Of a DNA stretch of 6,362 nt, positions 1 through 4,556 are shown in pieces; the stretch's first letter is position 1, and every line of letters starts with the position of its first letter. Location: positions 1 to 6,362 of the forward strand of contig USNI01000057.1 in NCBI GenBank assembly GCA_900555975.1, given 5' to 3'. The stretch is from an uncultured Desulfovibrio sp. GTDB lineage: Bacteria > Desulfobacterota > Desulfovibrionia > Desulfovibrionales > Desulfovibrionaceae. The position numbers and the translations under genes were made by a program. Below the pieces are notes generated by a model, which saw nothing but the letters and a program-made list of their open reading frames with translations, was not told the DNA's origin and did not search any database.

Positions 1-1
1 G

Positions 2-148
2 CTGCTGGACTATCTCGGCTGGACGGATGCCGGCCGCATCATCGCTCCCGGCGTATGGACGGCCGGTTCCGTCGAACATACGTCCTTCCCCGAGCACGCC
101 TACAGGCTCGGCAGAGGACTGCACAAGGAAGGGGAACCCGTCCTATGA
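2..148 (+). CDS. Flavodoxin/NADPH-dependent FMN reductase family protein, C-terminal fragment (5' end outside window)
   Basis: An open frame enters from the left edge and ends at TGA 146-148, giving 48 visible codons. The visible sequence begins LLDYLGWTDAGRIIAPGVW and continues with a SFPEHAYRLGRGL segment. This pattern (LxYLGW, then I-x-APGV, then a final helix with A-x-x-LG-x-x-L) resembles the C-terminal end of flavodoxin-fold/FMN-reductase-like proteins that bind FMN and transfer electrons in the cytoplasm. The FMN-binding loop lies outside the window, so the family call rests on the tail only. Its stop overlaps the start of the next gene as ATGA, so the two are almost certainly co-transcribed and translationally coupled. 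The exact subfamily cannot be fixed from this fragment. Confidence 0.6.
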   Translation: MLDYLGWTDAGRIIAPGVWTAGSVEHTSFPEHAYRLGRGLHKEGEPVL

Positions 149-1290
149 ACAGAAGAGCGTTTCTCGGCGTTCTGGCAGGCACGGCGCTGACTGTCGGAGC
201 GGGGGCCGGAGGAACGCTCGCCTTTCTCCGGCAGAAACAGTTCGGCGCTCTGCCCGAAGGAGAAAGCCTGCGACGTATCATGGCCTCCCCGCACTATGCA
301 GACGGAGCATTCCACAATCTTGTTCCGCATCCCGTACTCAGCGACGACAGCAGCTTTGCCGGAGCGCTGATCCGCTCTCTCGTGGAGAAGAGAACCGGCA
401 CCGAACCATCCCGTCCCATCCCATCTCTGCGTCCGGATCTTTCGACGCTGAACGGCATCGGCGATGCCATCATCTGGCTTGGCCACTCAAGTTTTCTTAT
501 CCGCCTTGGCGGAAAGAACATACTCATCGACCCTGTCTTCAGCGATCATGCCTCGCCCGTTTCATTCAGTACACGGGCTTTTGCCGGAGCCACGCCCTGT
601 TCCGCCCGGGACATGCCGGACATCGACGTTCTGCTCATATCGCACGATCACTGGGATCACCTGGATTACCCCACGGTCACGGCTCTCGGGGGCAGAATCA
701 AACAGGTTATCTGCGGCCTCGGTACCGGCGCTCATTTCCGCAGATGGGGTTTCGGCAGGGACATCGTCCGTGAGGCAGACTGGGGAGAGAGCGTCGTCAA
801 CGATGCGGTCCGCATCCGTCTCGTTCCATCAGCCCACTACTCGGGACGTGCTCTGACGCGCAACAAATCTCTCTGGACAGGCTTCGTGCTGGAATCGCCG
901 GAGCGAAGAATCTTCTTCAGCGGAGACAGCGGTTACGGACCGCACTTCACAGCCATCGGCAAAACGTTTGGAGCTCCGGACGTCGCCCTTCTGGACTGCG
1001 GGCAGTACAACGAGCGCTGGAAATATATCCACATGACGCCGGAAGAGGCCGTCCGCGCCGCAAAAGATCTCGGCGCAGGAGCGATCATGCCCACACACGT
1101 CGGAAAGTTCGCGCTCTCCACGCATCCCTGGGATGAACCCTTCCGTCGCATCCTTGAAGCGTCCCGGAAACATTCCCTGACTCTGCTGACGCCCCGCATC
1201 GGCGAACTCGTTGACATGAAAAACACTCCTCCCGCATTTCCCCGCTGGTGGGAAGAGTGTTCCCCGACCTCATCCGTCGACGCAGACTGA
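145..1290 (+). CDS. MBL-fold metallo-hydrolase of the NAPE-PLD/UlaG type with N-terminal Tat-like signal or anchor
   Basis: This 381-residue protein is a metallo-beta-lactamase-fold hydrolase. Residues 1-28 contain MNRRAFLG followed by an Ala/Gly/Leu-rich hydrophobic stretch, a twin-arginine-like signal or membrane anchor, so the enzyme probably acts outside the cytoplasm. The domain starts near residue 108 (IIWLGHSSFLIRL, then ILIDPVFSDHASP). The metal-binding signature SHDHWDH supplies H167, H169, D171 and H172; further predicted ligands are H231 (PSAHYSGR), D261 (SGDSGYG) and H318 (MPTHVGKF). The spacing closely follows the di-zinc ligands of human NAPE-PLD as I recall them. HMTPEEAV (H296) is also typical of this group. 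The ATG at 145 is chosen over the in-frame ATG at 55 because AAGGAAGGGG (125-134) precedes it, it overlaps the upstream stop, and it begins exactly at the signal sequence. The substrate is unknown: phospholipid or lactone hydrolysis are both known in the superfamily. Confidence 0.9.
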   Translation: MNRRAFLGVLAGTALTVGAGAGGTLAFLRQKQFGALPEGESLRRIMASPHYADGAFHNLVPHPVLSDDSSFAGALIRSLVEKRTGTEPSRPIPSLRPDLSTLNGIGDAIIWLGHSSFLIRLGGKNILIDPVFSDHASPVSFSTRAFAGATPCSARDMPDIDVLLISHDHWDHLDYPTVTALGGRIKQVICGLGTGAHFRRWGFGRDIVREADWGESVVNDAVRIRLVPSAHYSGRALTRNKSLWTGFVLESPERRIFFSGDSGYGPHFTAIGKTFGAPDVALLDCGQYNERWKYIHMTPEEAVRAAKDLGAGAIMPTHVGKFALSTHPWDEPFRRILEASRKHSLTLLTPRIGELVDMKNTPPAFPRWWEECSPTSSVDAD

Positions 1291-1335
1291 CAAATCCTGC
1301 CGTTTCCATCCCGTGCCGGAAGAAACGGACACGAG

Positions 1336-1377
1336 GTCCCGAATTCTCTTTCAGAATCGGGACATCCTTTTCCTTTC
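1336..1377 (+). terminator. Rho-independent terminator after the MBL hydrolase operon
   Basis: GTCCCGAATTCT (1336-1347) pairs with AGAATCGGGAC (1353-1363) with a single bulged A, leaving a 5-base CTTTC loop. The stem is followed by the pyrimidine/T-rich run ATCCTTTTCCTTT. It lies 46 bases after the hydrolase stop and before the next Shine-Dalgarno, so it separates the flavodoxin-hydrolase operon from the AraC-type gene. The T tract is interrupted by C, so efficiency may be moderate. Confidence 0.7.
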
Positions 1378-1425
1378 ATCATCCACAGCCCGTGAAGCCA
1401 CTCTTTCGGGCGGAGGTCACAAGCC

Positions 1426-1974
1426 ATGTCGGAACAGCAGCGCATCGCACAACTGCAGGATGAATTGAAAGCAACCATGCTCCGATATCTGAGGACGCCG
1501 GGCATCCTCGATACAGCCATTCCCGGCCTGCATATCACAAGGCGGGAAGAAAACGGTACCCCGGAACAATGTTTCGAGCAGCCTCTGGCAGGTCTGGTCA
1601 TACAGGGTACAAAGCATTCCCTCATGGCAGGCCACGAGTACATCTACATGGAAAACCAGTGTGTCGTGACCGGCGTGCACATGCCCATAGTCTCATGGGT
1701 GGATCACCCCTCCCATGAGCACCCCTTTCTTTTCGTCTATCTGTATCTGGACAAAAGCCTTCTTACCTCTCTCATCATGGAAATGAACCCCGCTCCTTCG
1801 GGAGATGAGGAATCGACTCCCGGCGTTTCCGTTGCAGACGCCGGAGCCGACATCATGGAAATGTTCCTGAGACTTCTGAAGCTCCTGGACAAGACCGAAC
1901 AACTTGCCGTTCGCGCTCCCATGATGCTGCGGGAACTCCACTATCTCCTCACGGGAAACTCCTGCGACGACTGA
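1426..1974 (+). CDS. AraC-family transcriptional regulator, AraC_N (YqhC-like) sensor domain; frame ends early at TGA
   Basis: These 182 codons encode the N-terminal effector-binding domain of an AraC-family regulator of the AraC_N type (E. coli YqhC is a known member). Visible hallmarks are IPGLHITRR (32-40), FEQPLAGLVIQGTKHSLMAG (50-69, the cupin core), an acquired Tyr-rich strand (EYIYMENQ), the THMP-like GVHMPIVSWV (83-92) and FLFVYLYLD (101-109). RELHYLLTG near the end is the usual linker before the HTH domain. Start choice is firm: GGAGGT at 1412-1417 lies 8 bases before ATG 1426. The frame stops at 1972-1974, just before the DNA-binding domain, which continues in the -1 frame (next entry). 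If the frame is joined, the protein has about 300 residues, the normal family length. On its own, this ORF would give a sensor domain unable to bind DNA. Its ligand is unknown; YqhC responds to aldehydes. Confidence 0.85.
   Translation: MSEQQRIAQLQDELKATMLRYLRTPGILDTAIPGLHITRREENGTPEQCFEQPLAGLVIQGTKHSLMAGHEYIYMENQCVVTGVHMPIVSWVDHPSHEHPFLFVYLYLDKSLLTSLIMEMNPAPSGDEESTPGVSVADAGADIMEMFLRLLKLLDKTEQLAVRAPMMLRELHYLLTGNSCDD
1953..1959 (+). other. Canonical -1 slippery heptamer G GGA AAC at the frame junction of the AraC-type gene
   Basis: In the frame set by ATG 1426, the codons read ACG GGA AAC, so G1953-GGA-AAC fits X XXY YYZ exactly. A -1 slip here gives ...LLTGN-LLRRLNTPGTQN..., bypasses the TGA at 1972-1974 and joins the complete HTH domain. 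A weak stem could form 6-7 bases downstream: 1966-1972 with 2000-2006, 7 pairs including two G-U, with a 27-base loop. The same location is also a GGGAAA run, where loss of one G or A would produce the same frame break, so the motif alone does not prove recoding. Confidence 0.45.
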
Positions 1975-2327
1975 ATACGCCCGGCACCCAGAATCATCAG
2001 GTCGTTCAGGCCATCAACTGGATCCGTGAACACTACAAAACTCCTCTGAGAGTGGAGTCCCTGGCCAGACAGGTGCATATGTCGGCTTCCAATCTCCATC
2101 GTCACTTCAAACTCGTGACGGGAATGAGTCCTCTGCAATACCAGAAACAGCTGCGTCTGCATGAAGCCCGTCGTCTCATGTTTCTGGAAAATGAAAGAGC
2201 CTCCATTGCAGCGATCAGCGTGGGATACGAGAGCGTCACCCAGTTCAACCGGGAATACAAAAGAGTGTTCGGAGAACCTCCTCTCAGAGACAGAAACCGG
2301 AAAAGAATGTCTTCCGGCTCATCCTGA
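1953..2327 (+). pseudogene. AraC-family regulator, C-terminal HTH_18 DNA-binding domain in the -1 frame (second half of the split gene)
   Basis: Read in the -1 frame from GGG AAA CTC (1953 onward) to TGA 2325-2327, this segment continues the upstream regulator: KLLRRLNTPGTQN, then HQVVQAINWIREHYKTPL, the first helix of the AraC DNA-binding domain. Both helix-turn-helix motifs are intact: SLARQVHMSASNLHRHFK and AAISVGYESVTQFNREYKRVFG, with the family hallmark MSPLQYQKQLRLHEARRLM between them. No other stop or frame break is seen, so the domain has been kept under selection until recently or still is. The GTG at 2052 is in frame but lies inside the first HTH unit and would remove a needed helix. 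It also has no good Shine-Dalgarno, so independent translation is unlikely. I label it pseudogene only because of the frame break; recoding or a sequencing error would make 1426-2327 one functional gene. Confidence 0.75.
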
Positions 2328-2375
2328 CCCATGCTTCAGGCTGCAGATCCTGACATTCTCTCCGGTCCCGTCGCT

Positions 2376-2417
2376 CGGGAGAACGGACGGAACCTGATGT
2401 TCTGTCCCGTTCTCCCG
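2376..2417. repeat. Long inverted repeat between convergent genes, possible bidirectional transcription end
   Basis: Positions 2376-2393 pair with 2399-2417 around a 5-base loop (CTGAT). The outer 11 pairs, CGGGAGAACGG with CCGTTCTCCCG, are perfect; the inner part has one bulged G and one mismatch. It sits between the stop of the AraC-type gene (2327, +) and the stop of the flavodoxin gene (2438, -). Neither side carries a T-rich tract, so it is not a classic intrinsic terminator. A hairpin that blocks read-through or protects 3' ends from both directions is the likeliest role. Confidence 0.6.
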
Positions 2418-2430
2418 GATGCTTCATGTG

Positions 2431-2452
2431 CTGCCGCCTAACCGGCAGTTTT
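2431..2452 (+). terminator. Short hairpin with T run, candidate plus-strand terminator for the AraC-type gene
   Basis: CTGCCG (2431-2436) pairs with CGGCAG (2443-2448) around a 6-base loop and is followed by TTTT. It overlaps the last codons of the convergent flavodoxin gene. The stem is short and the T run has only four bases, so this is a moderate candidate. Confidence 0.4.
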
Positions 2453-3058
2453 CAGATCAAGTCCGTTCAGCCATTCACTTACGGCTCCTTCCGCTCCCGA
2501 CACTCTGGAGCCTCGAACTTCAAAGCCGTCCAGAATCCGGGACCGGGGGCAGAGTTTCGCCAGATCGTCTTCACTGCGACCGAAACGACTCCCCTCATGC
2601 GTACAGAACGGAATCACAGTTCTGCCGGACAGATCGCAGCGTTCCAGCAAGGTAAAGAAGGGCATGGGCAGCGTACCCCACCAGTTGGGATAGCCGATGA
2701 ATATCGTGTCATACGCGGCCAGATCGGGCAGATTGATGGTGATTTCCGGTCTGGCATTGCTGCGCTGCTCCTGCCTTGCCATATCCACCACGGCATCATA
2801 ATCTTCCGGATACGGCTTGACGGTCTTCAGTTCAACCATATCTCCGCCGACATGCTCATGAATGAGTCCGGCAAGCCTGCGCGTATTACCGGAATGTGAA
2901 AAATATATGATCAGCACCTTTCCTCCCTCCCTATCCGCAGCCATGGCCGGATGATGAAACAACACCGGAACGGAAGCTGCCGTAAGACAAAAAGCCACTT
3001 TCTTTAAAAATTCTCTTCTATGCATTATAGAATGCATCGACATGTTTTGATTATCCAT
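2438..3058 (-). CDS. Flavodoxin (Flavodoxin_4-like) with twin-arginine signal peptide
   Basis: From ATG 3058 the product has 206 residues. Residues 12-40 form a signal peptide: MHRREFLKK matches the Tat consensus (RRxFLK), followed by a hydrophobic core and an AMA-A cleavage site after residue 40. The mature part is a flavodoxin: KVLIIYFSHSGNTRRLA (47-63) holds the first strand and the FMN phosphate loop, VKPYPEDYDAVVDMARQE is typical of the Flavodoxin_4 group, and IFIGYPNWWGTLPMPFFTLL is the second FMN-contacting loop with aromatic residues. CDLSGRTVIPFCTHEGS and a GRSEDDLAKLCP segment follow. Tat export fits a protein that folds with its cofactor before transport. The start is uncertain: an in-frame TTG lies at 3070 and further ATGs at 3043, 3037 and 3025, yet none has a well-placed Shine-Dalgarno; the strong one (3092-3098) serves an out-of-frame ATG. 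It lies downstream of the DUF4405 gene on the same strand, a plausible membrane redox partner. Confidence 0.85.
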   Translation of the reverse strand: MDNQNMSMHSIMHRREFLKKVAFCLTAASVPVLFHHPAMAADREGGKVLIIYFSHSGNTRRLAGLIHEHVGGDMVELKTVKPYPEDYDAVVDMARQEQRSNARPEITINLPDLAAYDTIFIGYPNWWGTLPMPFFTLLERCDLSGRTVIPFCTHEGSRFGRSEDDLAKLCPRSRILDGFEVRGSRVSGAEGAVSEWLNGLDLKTAG

Positions 3059-3086
3059 ACATGCAATCAAATACTCTTATATCCAT
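3051..3086 (-). CDS. Possible 11-codon upstream ORF (leader peptide) ahead of the flavodoxin gene
   Basis: AAGGAGG at about 3092-3098 (minus orientation) stands 5 bases before an ATG at 3086-3084, which opens the frame MDIRVFDCMYG and stops at TAA 3053-3051. This is the best ribosome-binding site in the region, and it is out of frame with the flavodoxin. The stop falls 5 bases past the flavodoxin ATG at 3058 begins, so terminating ribosomes could restart there or at the ATG at 3043. It may be a coupling or regulatory leader peptide; a recent indel in the signal-peptide region is the alternative. Confidence 0.35.
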   Translation of the reverse strand: MDIRVFDCMYG

Positions 3087-3122
3087 TCTTTCCTCCTTAT
3101 GTCTTGAATAAACACATTATAA

Positions 3123-3257
3123 ACATGAAAAATAACATACATTTAAATACATTATGCAATAAAAATACGGATATTGACAACATGAATCATCTTACATGAA
3201 AAACTTTATTCTCAGCATACATGTCCATAATCTGTTTCTTTTTTGAATATACATGAA
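3123..3257 (-). repeat. Four copies of TTCATGT flanking the flavodoxin promoter
   Basis: Read on the minus strand, TTCATGT occurs at 3257-3251, 3200-3194, 3186-3180 and 3129-3123. The two central copies are direct repeats 14 bases apart, and the last ends on the first base of the -35 element TTGTCA. Direct repeats abutting a -35 box are typical of activator sites, including AraC-family ones. The region is AT-rich, so some chance recurrence is expected. Confidence 0.4.
3151..3180 (-). promoter_or_regulatory. Candidate sigma-70-type promoter for the flavodoxin gene
   Basis: On the minus strand TTGTCA (3180-3175) and CATAAT (3156-3151) are separated by 18 bases; each differs from consensus at one position. 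They lie in an AT-rich stretch (3071-3280) quite unlike the surrounding GC-richer DNA. A second -10-like TATAAT is at 3121-3116, but it has a poor -35. The start site would be near 3144 or 3110, ahead of the Shine-Dalgarno at 3092-3098. This suggests the flavodoxin can be transcribed independently of the DUF4405 gene. Confidence 0.5.
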
Positions 3258-3280
3258 ACGTTATCAGATACCAGCCATGA

Positions 3281-4030
3281 TCATGGCAATTTCTTGCCTG
3301 ATTCCACCAGAACACCCGCCCGTGCATTCCCGGTCGAAGTGCCGCGCTCCATGTTCCGTTCACCGGGGGAAAAACTGCACCCCCTGCCCGCCAGGGCCGA
3401 CAACACATATGCCGCTGTCGTCGCAAGACAAAAGACTGCCAGATAGTCAGCGACCAGCCGGACCGCACTGTCATCGGCATTCCATACGGTAAAGGATGTT
3501 CTCATGCTGAGCGGCAGAGCGAGGTCTCTGACGACGAAGGCCCAGGCGCCATAGCCGGCGACCATCACTGCGGCCAGTCCCGAGAATGACACCGCCCTGC
3601 GCGGAAGGCGGGATACGGGAATCTGCAGCAGCACCATCAGCCTTTTGCCATACGCTCCAAGATGAAATGCCGCGAAAAGGAAAGCCCAGTGCGCGAAGAA
3701 CATATGCACTGACCGGCCATGAAGACCGGCCTCTCCTCCTGCAAAGGCAAAAACGTTCTCAGAAATGGGAATGCCGCTCAGCATCGCACCGACAAGAAAA
3801 AACGCCGTCAGCAGATTCACCCCCGTACGAAACGGACGGATCAGCACCACGCGGGGTACAGTCTTCCACCATCCTTTGTTGACGTGTACATGCATCAGTA
3901 CAGGAACGAGGATCAGCACCCCCAGCCATTCATGGACGACACCGCCCGTATACCGGGCCGCCATAAGCAGAAGAAAAATCAGAGCCATGCCGCCATCAAG
4001 AGTCAGCCGGAAAGAACGTCGCCTGTCCAT
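3281..4030 (-). CDS. DUF4405 domain-containing membrane protein, probable haem-b-binding electron carrier
   Basis: This 249-residue protein is polytopic. Hydrophobic segments lie at about residues 12-29, 31-50, 70-88, 108-128, 148-168 and 190-214. The N-terminal pair, with RLTLDGGMALIFLLLMAARY, then VVHEWLGVLILVPVLMHVHV and NKGWWKT, is characteristic of DUF4405, a family related in layout to b-type cytochrome membrane subunits. Histidines in or near membrane segments (H33, H47, H49, H109, H114, H123) could ligate haem, with LHGRSVHMFFAHWAFLFAAF as the second histidine-rich helix. The start at ATG 4030 is supported by AAGGAG about 8 bases upstream. The C-terminal tail (about 215-249) is hydrophilic and unremarkable. 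It precedes the Tat-exported flavodoxin by 210 bases on the same strand, and electron transfer between the two is an attractive inference. Haem binding is not demonstrated by the sequence. Confidence 0.8.
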   Translation of the reverse strand: MDRRRSFRLTLDGGMALIFLLLMAARYTGGVVHEWLGVLILVPVLMHVHVNKGWWKTVPRVVLIRPFRTGVNLLTAFFLVGAMLSGIPISENVFAFAGGEAGLHGRSVHMFFAHWAFLFAAFHLGAYGKRLMVLLQIPVSRLPRRAVSFSGLAAVMVAGYGAWAFVVRDLALPLSMRTSFTVWNADDSAVRLVADYLAVFCLATTAAYVLSALAGRGCSFSPGERNMERGTSTGNARAGVLVESGKKLP

Positions 4031-4044
4031 CTCCTCTCTCCTTT

Positions 4045-4212
4045 TCAGAACGTTGCCGAATCATCTTCCATATAAGAAGCTGATTTTCTTCCGCAATCTT
4101 CCATCATGGCTGTAAAAGGATCCATGCCGAATCCATTGTTCCGGAACGTTCCGACTTTTCCGAAGAACATGAGGACATGGTAGCTGCATGACAACGCCAG
4201 GACCAGCCACAA
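4045..4212 (-). CDS. Possible small membrane protein directly upstream of the DUF4405 gene (low confidence)
   Basis: A minus-strand frame from TTG 4212 to TGA 4047-4045 encodes 55 residues. It begins with a hydrophobic segment (LWLVLALSCSYHVLMFFGKV) and ends in a polar tail with MEDDSATF. Its stop lies 14 bases before the DUF4405 ATG, with that gene's Shine-Dalgarno in between, as in coupled operons. Against it: the only starts are a TTG with a weak AGAGAG upstream or an ATG at 4170 that cuts the hydrophobic segment, and I recognise no homologue. It may be chance. Confidence 0.2.
   Translation of the reverse strand: MWLVLALSCSYHVLMFFGKVGTFRNNGFGMDPFTAMMEDCGRKSASYMEDDSATF
4138..4153. promoter_or_regulatory. 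Overlapping palindromes GTTCCGGAACGTTCCG, candidate operator upstream of the DUF4405 gene
   Basis: GTTCCGGAAC (4138-4147) and CGGAACGTTCCG (4142-4153) are both perfect palindromes sharing six bases, so the half-site GTTCC/GGAAC occurs three times in a row. A related GAACGTT is found at 4048-4054. The element lies 108-123 bases upstream of the DUF4405 start on its own strand. Such compound symmetry suggests a dimeric repressor or activator site, but no regulator can be named. Confidence 0.35.
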
Positions 4213-4387
4213 TGCTCTCTTTTTATTGCCTGATCATGCCCTGCATTGCATCCCGTCGGCAACAACGGCAAACGTCATCTCAAAAATCCGCAGACTCATA
4301 TCAAAGATCAGCGAAGCATGAGTGAAATCGCATCCGATCCAACTGAAGCTGTCGCCCTCCGTATGGCCGGGATCAAACTGTACGGTC

Positions 4388-4444
4388 AATTAAAAGATAA
4401 GAGCATGCCGTCCGCCCCTGAAACGGGGTGCGGACGGCATGCTC
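4388..4444 (-). terminator. Strong rho-independent terminator of the htpG-dsrE operon
   Basis: A perfect 15-base inverted repeat (4401-4415 with 4430-4444, ends GAGCATGCCG...) has an inner CCC/GGG extension with one bulge and a loop of TGAAACG. In the minus orientation the stem is followed by TTATCTTTTAATT, a U-rich tail; the plus orientation has no T run. It lies about 110 bases beyond the DsrE-type gene stop. Confidence 0.75.
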
Positions 4445-4448
4445 ATGA

Positions 4449-4476
4449 ACGGGAAGGAGAATATTCCCCCTCCCGT
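4449..4476 (-). repeat. Near-perfect palindrome in the 3' UTR, second hairpin ahead of the terminator
   Basis: Positions 4449-4476 are symmetric except at two pairs. As minus-strand RNA, both mismatches become G-U wobbles, so a continuous hairpin centred on AATATT can form, while plus-strand RNA would have two A-C mismatches. That bias favours an RNA role in the htpG-dsrE transcript, such as 3'-end stability, over a protein-binding site. Confidence 0.45.
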
Positions 4477-4556
4477 AAATCATTCGCCTTTCCAAAAGCA
4501 GAAAGACGAGAGATCACAGACAGAAGACAAGGTCTGCCATTTCTGTCCGGAAAAAT

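Larger units (their letters stand above)
4031..4556. other. Long region without a confident gene: upstream region of the DUF4405 gene plus 3' UTR of the htpG-dsrE operon
   Basis: About 4031-4250 is the likely 5' regulatory region of the minus-strand DUF4405 gene. It holds the small ORF at 4045-4212, the compound palindrome at 4138-4153 and a weak promoter-like pair (TTGCGG, 16 bases, TATATG) in the minus orientation near 4070-4110. About 4250-4390 shows nothing I can assign. From 4388 to 4556 lies the 3' untranslated region of the dsrE transcript with two hairpins. A 104-codon plus-strand frame crosses the terminator and has no recognisable features, so I do not call it. Confidence 0.5.

Noticed and set aside
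55..144. Longer start of the MBL hydrolase at ATG 55
   Set aside because: It would add 30 Arg-rich residues before a clear signal sequence, overlap the upstream gene, and lacks a Shine-Dalgarno; ATG 145 has one and sits in an ATGA overlap.
1388..1411. GCCCG/CGGGC hairpin just before the AraC-type gene's Shine-Dalgarno as a riboswitch
   Set aside because: Only five pairs with a 14-base loop and no recognisable riboswitch core.
2052..2327. Independent short HTH gene starting at GTG 2052
   Set aside because: The start falls inside the first helix-turn-helix unit, has no good ribosome site, and the preceding in-frame residues continue the conserved AraC domain.
2426..2899. 157-codon plus-strand frame opposite the flavodoxin gene
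   Set aside because: It is antisense to an unmistakable flavodoxin; its composition reflects the complementary strand.
3174..3179. Plus-strand TTGACA as a -35 box
   Set aside because: No acceptable -10 follows at 16-18 bases and no plus-strand gene lies downstream.
3187..3480. 97-codon minus-strand frame overlapping the end of the DUF4405 gene, reading into GWYLITFHVYSKKKQ
   Set aside because: It lies in another frame of the DUF4405 gene, has no recognised domain or ribosome site, and runs into the AT-rich promoter region. A frameshift extending DUF4405 was considered, but the DUF4405 frame already covers all membrane segments.
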